From NCBI GenBank assembly GCA_020536535.1, contig JAHLWZ010000275.1, forward strand, positions 99,022 through 163,021: 64,000 bases of DNA, given 5' to 3'. Shown here in pieces: positions 10,866 through 22,462 of the stretch. The translations under genes were made by a program, and so were the position numbers. Position 1 is the first letter of the stretch; the number at the start of each line of letters is the position of its first letter. The notes under the pieces are model-generated. The model was not told where the DNA came from. It did no database searches and saw nothing but the letters and a program-made list of their open reading frames with translations. This stretch comes from Pelomyxa schiedti (lineage: Eukaryota; Evosea; Pelobiontida; Pelomyxidae).

Positions 10866-11041
10866 AGACTGGGTTTTTTAATCGAGGAAGCAGTAGAGTC
10901 CCTTTTGGCACTCTCCCCAGTCTTTTTTGCCAGCGTCGTCCTTCTTCCCCGTGCGAATTTTTCCACGAACATCATTGTGGGAACCTTTCTCAAAAATCGG
11001 CCCGTCAACCAACAAACAAAACAAAAAAACCACGCAAAGCA

Positions 11042-12153
11042 ATGCCGTTGTTCAAGGTAGATTCGGTTGTGCTTCTCAAGCCCAAAAAGAAACACGCAGA
11101 AACCAGGGAGCAATACCGTTCCCTCAAAGGTTCGTGTTTTTCCACATTTTTTTTTTTTTGAAGGTGGAATTAATTGATGAAACCAGTGACTCTGTCGCTC
11201 ACCCACTTACCAACCCCTTTCTGGGGTTTTTTTTTTTAAACTACAGCAAGTTTGGGAAGGGGTATGCAGCTGAAGGATGCTGTTAGACTGCCTCCTGGGG
11301 AAGACCCTAATGTGTGGATAGCAATGAATAGTAGAATCCCTTCTTTCTAAAAATATTGTTTATATCTGCTTGCTATGTTCACTTTTCTTTGATTTGACTG
11401 TAATAATTACTAGCTATGGAGTTGTACAACACAACTTTTTTGTGCTTCGGCATTGTCACTGGGACTTGTACCACAAGAAGTTGCCCAAAGGTTTGTAGCT
11501 TTATATACTGCTCCCTTTCATTTAACCACCCACCAAGATGACAGCTGGTCCAAGGTATGCCACATGACCAGAGAAGTGGGCGGAATAAATCTTCTTTGTA
11601 CAGGTATGAGTTTCTGTGGACAGATAAAGGAACAAAAGCCAACGTTTCCTTGCCGGCACCAGGTTAGTCACTGTTTGCATTTTTAATCTTAAACCCTTCT
11701 CTAGTTTATATAGACAATCTCGCGGATTGGGTTCACGAACAAATCAACGATCCAGCTGTCTTTCCACCCAACTCCCGAGGTTTCAGCCCAATAACTCCGC
11801 TTCTCAGATTAACTAATTGCACTAGCCTACCCCAAGACCTTCATTCCCACCTGCTCGAAGATTCTGTCGAGGCTTTTCAGGGTGTAAGTTCCAGAAACCT
11901 TCTTATCCCAACCCGTATCCACCTTCACCACAGATTTGCACACATGTATCACCATCACTTTGATGACCTGAGGGTACATTTTTTTCTTCTCCCTATCTAA
12001 CTTTCCACCAAAACTAACCACTTCCAGCGCCTTGGTGCTGAAGCTCATTTCAACACCACCCTCAAGCACTTCTACTTCTTTGTAAGTGAATTCCACCTTG
12101 TTGAACCTGCAGCCCTTGACCCTCTCGCTGCTGTACTTTCCACTTTCGTCTAA
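11042..12153 (+). CDS. MOB1: MOB1-type kinase activator
   Basis: Nine exons (11042-11129, 11247-11330, 11414-11490, 11538-11554, 11604-11662, 11705-11779, 11826-11883, 11934-11973, 12028-12153) encode 207 residues, the normal MOB1 length. Family landmarks appear in order: LKPKKKHAETREQYRSLK, RLPPGEDPNVWIAMN, the zinc-binding CTTRSCPKMTAGPRYEFLW, YIDNLADWVHEQI, ILSRLFRVFAHMYHHHFDDL and EAHFNTTLKHFYFFVSEF. MOB1 binds and activates NDR/LATS kinases in the Hippo and mitotic-exit pathways. Exon 4 is a micro-exon of 17 bases that supplies MTAGP and part of the next arginine codon. All phases agree, so this gene is a good standard for intron rules in the window. Confidence 0.95.
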
Positions 12154-12281
12154 AAAAAAGCCCCCACCTGCTTTTGATTGTTTTCTTTTTTTTTTTTTCT
12201 TTTTAAATCCAGTGCACTAAGGGAGGGCAAATGAATGAAAATAAATCCATTTCCCACCAAGCATCCCACCCTCGAGCCACA

Positions 12282-15111
12282 TCACATGCCAGAGGAAGCA
12301 GGTGTGCCAGTTTGTGTGCCGGTGCCTAGTTCATCAGCTGCTGTGCTGAATGACTGGCCTGCATCGTCGCTGTCTCCGCCGGGGAATTCCTCTTCATCGC
12401 CGTGGAAGACGGCTGTGTCGTCGAGTGAGTGGGGCGCCGCGAGTATTCCCGAGCGGGCCAAGGGGGCAATTGGGGGTGGCGGGAGCCGAGAGGGTGCCGT
12501 GTTGGTGAGCTGCAGACTAATTTATTTATGGGTGTGGTGGTTAGATAGACCACGCAGAATGTTTGGGCGCCATACTGTTTAATGAGAGTATCGAGGTGAG
12601 CAAGGGTGTCTGTTTGTTTTTCAGCAATCTCACCGGCAAGGCTGCCGTTAAGCTCCGCGACTTGCTTGGAAACTTGTTCATTTGTGGCAGAAATACTAGA
12701 TAAGGTTGGTGCAATTCACGTACACAATGTGTTAAACCTGGCAGTATCGACAAGGAGTTTTTCTAAGCTCTTGGGTGCGGTTTGGGAAAGATTTTGAATC
12801 AGGGGGTATGTTTCGTTGAAGTACTTGAACCCTTGGAGGTTCCTAAATTCTCGTTAAGAACTATTAAAACCTCGGCTCCACACAGTTGGTTAAAGTAGTT
12901 CCCAAGTGTTTCAAGATCTTTGTGTAAAATAAGAAGTGTGGCTTTGGTCTCCCTAAACATGCTGATGAGAAGTATTGCAAAAAGATGGAGACACACTCCG
13001 TTATTCGGCCAACAATTTGCTCTTTCCTGGTTTTTTTTTTTTTTGTTTAGTCGGAATTTAGGGGAAAATGGATTTCTTCACCTTGCCTCAGCTTTTGTAG
13101 TGGCGTCAGTGGAGGTAGAAACCATGACAGAATTAAATTGTTGTTGCAGTTGATCAATGCTATTCTTTATAGCTGTTCTAGTCTCTCTATGGATATTGGT
13201 AGCAATTTCAGTAGTGTGACAAAGGAGAAGTACTGTGCTGATCTAGCAATAGCTTCGTTGAAGTCCACCTTAGGAGTAGCCTCTGCGAGCCTTGATAGGA
13301 GTGAGGTTGGAGAGAGGATTGCTAGCTTACTTGGAAACAGTCCCAGGAAGTTGACCACCGACAAAGTCTTGTAGTGTTGCCGTGTGCTTTGTTAAAGCTG
13401 TGGTAATCCTATTCAAAGTTACGGTCATTTTGTACTAAAGGAATTACTGTTTTGTGGACTGTTCGAGCTCTGTGGAGAGAACATCAAACCGAGACTGCAT
13501 TGTGACCAGTCTGAATACACATCAGAGAAACAAAGAAAATGGGTTGCACACTGCTCCATAGTTTGCTTTAACTTTTCAGATGTTTTTACAAGACTAGTGG
13601 TTGTGTCCGTTATTCCAGAGGCAACTGCAAGTCGAGTGTTTGCTTGTTCCTCAAATGACAACTTTGGTTGTCAGCGTTATTACTTTGGGGGTTTCTTATA
13701 CCTTAACTTGGGAATTATTGTCATCGACCTGCTTCACGAGCTGGTTGATGCGCCCAAGAGATGCCTCGATACTTTGCACTACCACAGTAAGCTTTTGGTC
13801 AGCACCTTCTTGTTTGGCTGTGGTTTGGAAATCTTGCTTCCTGTGCGCTGTCAGAGTCGTCAAAACATGGATCTTCTTTTACATTTGTTGAGATTGTGTG
13901 TCCACCTTGTTTTCCAGGTCCCCACTGTACACAAGCGTTAAATTATAAAGTGTGAAGTAAGGGAGCTACATTTTGTTGACAATTTCGGTTGCTTGTTGAT
14001 GCTGATACCTGAAAGAGTTGGAAAAGAAAAGTAACAAAAACAAAGAACTACAGTTGAAGTGTCTCCGTGATTTGCTGGCACATGGCCTTCACATCCTTTT
14101 CAATTTGTTGATTTGATGCACAATTTTAACAAGAGATTACCTGAGAGATAGCAGTGCTTATAGAATGTTGCAAAAGATTAATTAACTCCTGCCGTTTGTG
14201 TGCTTTCTCCTCTTGGGATGTGCCATGATGCTGTGAGAATTCTCTGAACGCAGCTCTAACGGTTTTCTTATTATCTTCAACATTTCGAAGCATTCTGGCA
14301 CTACAAGTAGCAGACAAAAAAAGTCAGTCCATATGTACCAATGAAGGTGAATCAACCTTAGTTCAGCTCGTAAATCACGCAAGGAAACCTCTAGTTTGCG
14401 CCTTACCATCCATTGCACAACAATGGACACGAGAATAACAATTGTACAGCCTTGCATAAATAGAACAGCTCCCCGGATTAAACCTACAACCAACCAATGT
14501 TAGCTTACCAACTCTAAGTTCAGGGAAGAGGAGAGAGAAAACAAAGGGAAAGAAAAAAAAAAAAAAAATTGCACTCATTTCACCCCCCACCCTCCATTCC
14601 TCGTAGACACACTTGTCTGTGGATCCCATTGTGCCGCCTTGTTGCTGAAAAGCAGTGTGAACGCGGGCAGCAGAACCAACAACGCAACATCGAACGTCAT
14701 CCACACGAACCCGCGCCCCTTCTTCGGCGGCAACGGCGGCGGCTCCTTCTCCTCCACCATCTCCGTCTCCATCCCCATCTCCATGCCCATGCCCATGCCC
14801 ATGGCCCCCTCGCCCTCGCCCTCGCCCCCCGCGTACCCCTGCCCCCCCTCCACGTACTCCCCGCCCTCGCCCACGGCTCCCTCCGCGGCCCCGTCGTAGC
14901 CCCCCTCCGCGCCTCCCAGCTCCATGGCCATCGCCCGCTGCTGCTGCGGCGGCTGCTGCGAGTCGTCGTAGTCGGCGCCGCCTTCGTATGTGTTGCTGCT
15001 GCCCGGAGTGAACCCCGCGCACAGGGGCTGCGCCACCGCGTCGGTAGATCGCGACGCTCCGTCGACCTCATCGCCCCCGACAACTTGCTCCCCGGTGTTG
15101 GCGTCGGCCAT
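12282..15111 (-). CDS. Membrane-anchored coiled-coil protein, function unknown
   Basis: The gene starts at 15111 (MADANTGEQVV) and ends at 12282, in many short exons. The N-terminal 130 residues are acidic and rich in Gly, Glu and Met (GMGMGMEMGMETEM), with a PPPLPPKK patch. A hydrophobic span follows (FVWMTFDVALLVLLPAFTLLF) and, in the next exon, a second one (GAVLFMQGCTIVILVSIVVQW). After that comes a long helical part in several exons, for example RNVEDNKKTVRAAFREF and SSISATNEQVSKQVAELNG. The tail read from the last exon is Pro-rich then acidic, ending TGTPASSGM. Internal exon joins between about 12800 and 14300 were not all resolved. No family was recognised. The first exon is much richer in G+C than the rest. 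Confidence 0.6.
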
Positions 15112-15315
15112 TTTTTGTGCGTGTTGTTGCTTGTGGCTTTTTTTTTCCTTGTTTTTGTTTTAGATTTTTTTCTTTTTTGGAACTTGGTGGGTGCTAAGAC
15201 AGTTGCGTGAAAATATCAACCGACTGGAGATACAGATATGAGAGAAAGGCTTGCTTTGTGTTTTGTTTGGTACGGTTTTATAGTACACAACAAAGATTTT
15301 TGTATTGTAATACAG

Positions 15316-16573
15316 TCACAGCTTGATACAGTAGTACTCAATGTAGGACCAAGCAGTGCAACCAACAAACGACAGTAGAAACAGGATAAAGGCCAGGGTG
15401 AGGTGGCAGCCCCAGCTGCACCCACTGTCCCAACACCAAGCTTGTGTCATAAGGCAAGGTGGTGCTAGTAACTGCACTGCAAATCTCGCTGTAGATACAG
15501 CATGCAGGGAAGCAAAGACTGCCCATTGTGTGCGCCTCCGCACAAATGAAATGGTTGAGCCACGCCCAAATTCATTGGGAAGTGTAGCGGCACCCTTGTG
15601 TCTTAGGATGAGAACGAGTGAAAACAAGTAACAGGCAAGCCCCTGGAATACAACAACGCACAGAGCTGCGATAGAAGTTGCCAATACTGATTGAGGATTT
15701 GCTGATGAGAAGCTGTGCAATGGAATCATTAGAATAAGCATCCCTATGCACAGAATTGCATTGCGTATTGTAAGAGCCTCCAGAAATATTCCAAGCCACA
15801 TAACAAAATACTCAGCGCATACAAGTGTAAATGTCCATTTTCCCTTCGATAGTAAAAATAGAAGCAACAGTGCCAAAGTAGTTTCTCCTGTGGCAAAACC
15901 ATTTTTCGTTCTACTGTCAATGGGGCGAGGGCCTGCTATCATCCACAAAAACGCAATAAGCGTAGTAGTGTATAAAACTAATGCCGCGACAGTTGAAATC
16001 AGGTTGTTATCGGTATCTGCAAGGACAATGAAAGTGGCCACGAGATCGACAATTGTCACGTAGAAACCAAACAGAAGGTAGTCTTGTATAATTCAGAGAC
16101 AGGAGAGGAGAACAGTAAAAATACCAAATAATGTTACATCTACAAGCGGCTCATTGGCTTTTTGAATGTAGAGGATTAGATCAAAGTTACAAACTTGAAC
16201 AGAAAGATACTTGCTCTGGATTTGTAAAGTGACCTCCAGCACATCAACTGGTACCGATATAGACGGGAGCGAGGGAAGTCACGTAAAAACCTGGTTCTCC
16301 ACAATTCTTCAGAGCTCGCCAGGTCATACCAATGTCTACAAACCTGACAAGCAACGGCACATTAGCAAAAAGTCCGCAAACAGGATGCAAGCACAATCAT
16401 AGATCTACCCTCTGACAAGAAGCCAAAGATCTCGCATCCAAGTACTTGAGCACTTTCATGAGATAGGCGTCACGCAAAACCGGGTGACAGTCATCGCCAA
16501 CTGGCTGGCGCAGTTTCGGTGATAAATATGCTTTCTTGAGCTCCCTCACAATGCTGGGCACCAGCTTCAACAT
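15316..16573 (-). CDS. F-box protein with multiple membrane spans
   Basis: The product begins MLKLVPSIVRELKKAYL, then YLMKVLKYLDARSLASCQRVCRHWYDLASSEELW, a clear F-box with the usual Leu/Trp spacing. The intron at about 16342-16411 splits it between CQR and VCRHW. After RFLRDFPRSRLYRYQL and a linker (two further introns) come six to eight hydrophobic segments in the long last exon: VDLVATFIVLADT, AALVLYTTTLIAFLWMI, LALLLLFLLS, AILCIGMLILMIPL, SIAALCVVVFQGLACYLFSLVLIL and FILFLLSFVGCTAW. F-box proteins recruit substrates to SCF ubiquitin ligases, so this one would place an SCF receptor on a membrane. The membrane part faintly recalls TMEM185-type proteins; I would not press that. Confidence 0.72.
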
Positions 16574-16863
16574 TTTCTTGGTTTTTGTTGTATTAATTTG
16601 CCGGACTGCCTGTCAACGTACTCCCTCACTAGCGCAGTTTTCTATTTACAGAGTGCTTTTTTTTCTTGCTCCTATTCGCTTTGTTGGGGAACACGGAGCT
16701 ATTGCAGTTTAATTGCACTCACCCACAGGCTCCTGCACTTGATTCTGAGAAATCTGATAATCGAATGAGTTGATAACCACAGGCAATTCTCTCAAAGCCA
16801 CTTTTTTTCGACCGACCTCTCAGATTTGTGCGGGTCAACGAAAAACATCAACTTCTCACAAAA

Positions 16864-17687
16864 ATGTCGCAACAGCAGAAGGCGGTTATGTGGCCGACCG
16901 GGGTTGGGTTTGAGTACTGTGCGGTGGAGTTGAGTGACGATCTTAACTGCGTTGTGTGTTTGTCGTTGTTGGGAGAGGGGTGCGTTCAACACCCGCGATG
17001 TGGGACACATTTTTGTCAAAATTGCGTAGGTAGCTAAACCCCGTTTCGTTCTTTTTTTTTTTTTTTTTTTTATTGTAACCCAATGCGGTTTTTCCATTTT
17101 TTTCATGGACAGGTAAACTCCGTGATTGTCCAATTTGCGGCGATGTGCTTCTTACGGCACCTCCGAAAGATAAGGTACTGGAGGCACTCTCTTTGGTTCA
17201 TGTATACTGTCCTGTAACAGGGTGTCCGAAAAGTAAGACCCTCTCAACAACACCTTCATCTTCATCGCCTTCTTCGAAACCAACTACCTCTTCACTTGAT
17301 GGTGCCCCACTCACCAAGGCAACTCTGTGCGACCACATGGCCTCTAATCATCTAAGGGAGCTATTGTCCAGTATGCAAGCGCAAATTGATTCCCTCACCG
17401 CCCTTGTTCAGACACAACAAGCAGAGATACTCTCCCTAAAATCGGCCACTCCTCCTCCGCCAACTACCACTACAACCTCGACCACCGCTCCGCCTCCTCC
17501 CGCACCTGTTCTATGCGGAAGATGCCGGACCATGTTCGCGGAAGCAGAGAATAATAACCATGCCTGCCACTACCACTCTGGCTCACTGACCAGGGGGGCT
17601 TGGAGCTGTTGCTCTCGTGGGGGTACCTCTCCTGGCTGCCGAACGGCCAGACACTGCTCCCTTGCTGAATACGGAATGTCATCCTGA
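16864..17687 (+). CDS. RING finger protein with C-terminal Cys/His domain
   Basis: Two exons (16864-17029, 17113-17687), joined in frame as CVGKLRDCPICG, encode about 246 residues. Residues 30-70 are a C3HC4 RING: CVVCLSLLGEGCVQHPRCGTHFC, then CPICGD. A second Cys/His patch, VYCPVTGCPKS with CDHMASNH, resembles a TRAF-type finger. A short helical stretch (SSMQAQIDSLTALVQTQQAEI) and a Thr/Pro linker lead to CGRCRTMFAEAENNNHACHYHSG, WSCC and PGC...H, a compact zinc-binding fold seen at the ends of various regulatory proteins. A ubiquitin ligase role follows from the RING. The order RING, TRAF-like, coil, Cys/His domain mimics TRAF architecture without the MATH domain. Confidence 0.8.
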
Positions 17688-17984
17688 TGCACTGGCACTA
17701 CACCATTTGTCGGACTCCCCTGTTTCTTTCATTACATCTTTTCATAACAATCAGCTTCAGGTTCATCCAATGCTTTTGCTTCCTAGTTTAATGCACTTTG
17801 TATGCAAAAGTACCCCACTGGATCAGAGCTCTTGTTGTCTTTGGCTATTTTTTTGAACTTCGTCCCTCTGGCTTTTTTTTTTTTACCACTTTTTTCTGCA
17901 TCTGTAATCACCCACCTTTTTCGGGAAACAGGCCCAAACGGTGCTTCGACTTTTGGCGAAAAAAAGAAATTAAAAAAAAAAACC

Positions 17985-20900
17985 ATGTCATTTGCTGATC
18001 TCTGGGTACTTCAATGCAGCAGTGACACAAAGATCTAACAGGCAACAACAGGACAACTTCGATGTGGCGTGTAAATTCATATTGGATAATTTGGCGGTGT
18101 TTAAGTACGTCACCAAGTGTCTCAGAGGAGTAACGAAGTTAGAAGAGGAGAGATCCAAAGCACTGTCTTTGGTCTCAAAGCATTTTCAAGACGACGTGAA
18201 ACCGCCGTATGGGAACTTACACTTTTTATTATTTGTTTGTTTCCTTTTTTTCTTCCTGATCTTTTTTTTTGGGGGAGTTGTTGGGAGTATTGCACTGGAG
18301 TTGTGATTGTGATATTAATAATTTACACTGGCAGATGCTTGGCACAGAACGAACTGTTGAGGGGATTGACAAATCAGGTTAATGCCGAAAGTGAGGTGAG
18401 CCATACACTTTCGGAGAGCATTACGAATAAGGTTTCTTACGGCATCGAACTTTCTTCCTCTACAAACAAATTTATGTTTGTAGGTGTGCCTGCCACTGAA
18501 GCAAGCGTTACCAGACCTAGAGTCATTCTATAGACAGGTTTGCTGCTGGACTCTTTATAAAAACTCATCATTTTAAGTTCGTCTCTGAAGGAACAAAAAA
18601 TGCTCATGATTACCGAAATTCTGTTTCGAAGCTTGAGAGAGTACAGGAGATTTTTGAGAATTTTTGTTGACTTTTACTCCCAACAGAGTAGGGCAGCTTT
18701 TATTCGGGTAAACAAGGAACTCGGGCAGACACATGATGCACCTAAGCGGGCAAAACTTACTCAGGACTTGGCTCAGAGTACCAAAGACTATCAGGTTCAG
18801 ATAGAAGAAACAAACGGTATGCAGACTAAATTTTTAGCTGAAGCCAAGAGAGTGCTTGAGGTTCACCTGCTTGACTCGTAATGAAGTGCCTCATTTTCAT
18901 TATAGGAAATGCAAAAATTGGATTCAAGAAGATCTGAACTACTTTCGACACATTTGACGATTTTTTTTGATGTATGCTTCTTTTCTTTGTTTCGCAGTAA
19001 CCTTGATATTTCCATACTAATATTTTGTTAACCACAGATACATGCAACTCTACCAGCTCAAATCCAGGATCAAATTGGGAAGTGGCGAGACCTTCAACAA
19101 TCTTCCAATTACCAAAATGGTAATTTTCTCCCTCTCAAATGAAGTCAAACCATGTTCGCCAGACCTTGTCCAATTTGTTGTGCAGAATCGTAGTGGAGCG
19201 CCACCACCTCCACCATTTGAGTTTGAGGCGTACAAGCCAGAGGGTGTAACTGACCGCCCCAAATCTCTTCGACCTGCATGGCTTAAGCTTGGAACTCTCA
19301 AGAAAAAGGTATGGAGGGGAATTTTACTTGTAACTCACCTCTCACAGGAAGCAGAGGACCTGATTCAGCCAGGGCTTCCACCAAAACCTCTTATATATGG
19401 TGTGAGTTTAGATGAAATAGTCTCGAGACAGAAAGAAAAATACCCAAACCTCAGAATTCCAATGTTCTTGATTTTGATGCGAGACACTCTATACACACTT
19501 GAAGGTTTTTCTTCATGTACACTTACTTGCTTTCTAAAACGTCTTTGCCAGCACCCACTACTGAGGGAATATTCAGGTACTTTAATGTTGTCAAGTCTTC
19601 CTGAAACTGAGCTATAAATAAGGGTACCTGCCAATCAAAATGAATTGAACAAATACCGGGCTGCATTCGACTTGGAGGAATTCTATATATCAGAGACAGC
19701 AAGTGTCCATACTATATGTGCCCTTCTCAAACTCTTTCTGCGAGAGCTTCCAGTGGCCGTCATTCCTCAAACAGTCTAGTATGTAAAATAAGTTTCTCCC
19801 TTACTGACTGTGCTCAGTTCGACTTTCATCAACCAGCCGTTCATTGATAGCATAAACTCTGAAAATGTGGAGTCTTTAGTATTTGATAAACTTCCAGAAA
19901 ATCACAGAGATGTTTGCTTGTTTCTCCTCAAAATGATTCATGAGCTCGCTGCTTACTCCTCTGAGACAAAAATGGACAAAAGCAACCTAAGTATACAGTT
20001 TTGCTTTGTGGGTCCCATTTCCTTCACTGACAAGCTAGTTCTAAGGTATGGTGTTTGCACCTGGTTTACTTCGATGCCCTCTCGTGAATAGCCCTGATAT
20101 GGTTCAACTCTATGAATTGGAGAGGGCTTTTGTACTTGCTATTGCATCACGAACGCCAACTAAGCTCTATGACTCTCTCAACACTACGCTTTCTGTGAGG
20201 CCAACATTGAAGGGACCTGATGAACCATATGACGGCAAGGGTTTTGAGGTTCTGACTGAAGAACAAATAACCCAAATTCGCAAGGTGTTTTCTTTTTATG
20301 TTAGCTTTATTCCTGATTTTCTTCAAGGAAATTGCAGAAGAACTTTTACGGGCTGAGCTCGAGGCCTCTGAAAAACTCTCTCTTTCATCCTCTGGGCCAC
20401 TTACCTCTCAAACAACAGCCACCCCATCATCAGACCGCTTGACAAAAATAGGCCGCAAAAACATAAAGAATCAAATACTCAAAACGTTAGGAGGCTTAGA
20501 CTCTGTGCGTGGCTCGTTGACAACTTCTCCAGTCCAGCAACCCACTCCGAATCCTACACCACGGGTCTCTGGTCCCTTGGAGAATACTGCAGACGGGATG
20601 TCATCAAACCAACCTACATCATCACCGGCTCGCCACCTTCCTCCAAGAAGTCATGGAACGCTGATTGGTGCCAAGGCACTGCCTGCACAAACCACTCAAG
20701 GTGGACCACATGCAATTCATCACAACAACCCCCTACCCACAACGCCACAACGACCCATCCGTGAGCCAATTGATGATACAAAGTTGAATAGCTTTGCTCA
20801 GGATATCAAGGATGAAGTTGAGCTTCTCCACACAAAATTTTGTCTGGATAACGACTCAGAGACTTTATTGTTTCTTGCCTCTATTGTTGAAGCCAATTAC

Positions 20901-22414
20901 AAAGTTTGTTTCCCAAAAAAATAAATGGTGTAAGATGAAAGCTGGTTAATATGTAAATTTGTAGACCTTTAAATGATCCTTTCTCAATTCCTCCCCTTTT
21001 TTTCCCTACTAGTTGGCTTCTGAGAAAATTGCACCTATCTTTCAGGGAATCACCAGCAGTACCACGCTAAACATAGTTCCACCAAAATGTTCTTCACTTC
21101 TCGTCACTCAACAGTTTTGTGAAGTCATTATGCAAAGCATGCAGAAAATGGAGAGTTATGTGTCATGGCTAGCCGCTAATGCAACAAATTATAAGCAGAT
21201 TCCTCCTATCAAAGATGCCATTTTAGATCTGCATGATGTATGTTTTCTCCTTCCGAATTTCACTGACGTCTCTATCACCCCCTTTGTGCCTATCCAATAG
21301 TCATTGATGGTATGCACTTTAACCTGTATTCAATTTCCTTATGCAACAAGACTGTTCAAGGGAAACGAGGACTACAAACGGCTACAATGAAAACTTCTCC
21401 GAGCCTTCTACCATTTGCTTATAAGCAGCCGGATATCTCTCCACCCCCTCCCATACCTTTTGTGGAATCTCCACCCCCAACTGATTCCGTTGGCCCACCC
21501 ATTGATGCTATTGCACCCCCACCTCCCCCCGTAGATCCCATCGCACCACCTCCACCAGTTGACTCTATCGCACCGCCACCTCCTGTAGATTTTCTTCCAC
21601 CTCCGCCTCCTGTTGATTCTGTTCTACCACCACTTCCCACAATTGAAATTATTGCACCACAGCCTCCAGTTGTTGCAGTTCCACCACAAGCTGCCCCCAC
21701 ACCCCCGCCCGTAGAACCGATTCCAATCCCACCCAAGAACGAAGCCGAAATATCTTCACCAAGTACCCCACCCATTACCGTCCCTCCTGTGGAACCGATT
21801 GCACAGAAACTACCTTCAGACAGTCAGGCTTCATCTGTCGCAACTCCCACTGATCCGGTAGCGCAGATAGCCACTAATCCTACCATTCCACAAGAAAAGG
21901 AACCCGACACAACAGCCGAAGTGGAGGAAGACACGGCGAGAGATAGTAGGTTCTTCACTTTTTACTGTGCTTAACCACCAAATTTAGGTTTGGAAGAATT
22001 CAATGGTCTCTTCTTGGACCTTAAAAATGCCCTTGTACCATTAGCAGAGCTACTCGCTTCCCCTTCACTTACACTAGAGGTTTTGCTCCCCCGGGCAAGG
22101 CCGCTCCTAGCATCCCTCAAAGTAAGAACAATACCAATCTTTTAACCCAGTCACAATTAATCCACACACAGCTGGCTACTGAATTTGCAGCCACCAACAA
22201 CATTCCCTTCGATGCACCTCCGGCACCACCCAAACTGGATGACAAAGTGAAGATGTTTATTCTAGTCACAAAGCACTCTGTTGCCCGCACTGTGAAAGTA
22301 TTTGACGGAATCAGGTTGGCTCTGCCCAAGCTGTCTCCTGAGGTGGTGGAAAAGGCTCTCACCCTTCTTATGGAGTTTGTGGATATGCTAGAATCCAACA
22401 ACGCGACAGATTGA
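17985..22414 (+). CDS. F-BAR and RhoGAP domain protein with proline-rich repeat region
   Basis: Many exons. The N-terminal 350 residues are helical and F-BAR-like: QDNFDVACKFILDNLAVFKY, EEERSKALSLVSKHF, TNGMQTKFLAEAKRV and EMQKLDSRRSELLSTHL. Next comes a RhoGAP domain: IYGVSLDEIV, TEGIFR with the arginine finger, VPANQNELNKYRAAFD and HTICALLKLFLRELPVAVIP, then KLPENHRDVCLFLLKMIHELA. Such proteins bend membranes and switch off Rho-family GTPases. A Ser/Thr/Pro region follows, with about ten PPPPPVD-type units at 21439-21720, a likely ligand for SH3, WW or profilin partners. The end is helical (VEKALTLLMEFVDMLES). Odd point: the ATG frame MSFADLW and the frame of the next conserved residues (YFNAAVTQR) differ by one base near 18006. 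Confidence 0.83.
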
Positions 22415-22462
22415 AACAGAGGGAGAAAAAAGCCAAAGGTTTTTTTATGTTACAAGAAATAG

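Noticed and set aside
14697-15083. Arg/Ala/Gly-rich frame within the first exon of the membrane coiled-coil gene
   Set aside because: It is a shadow of the G+C-rich real frame and is typical of alternative-frame translation.
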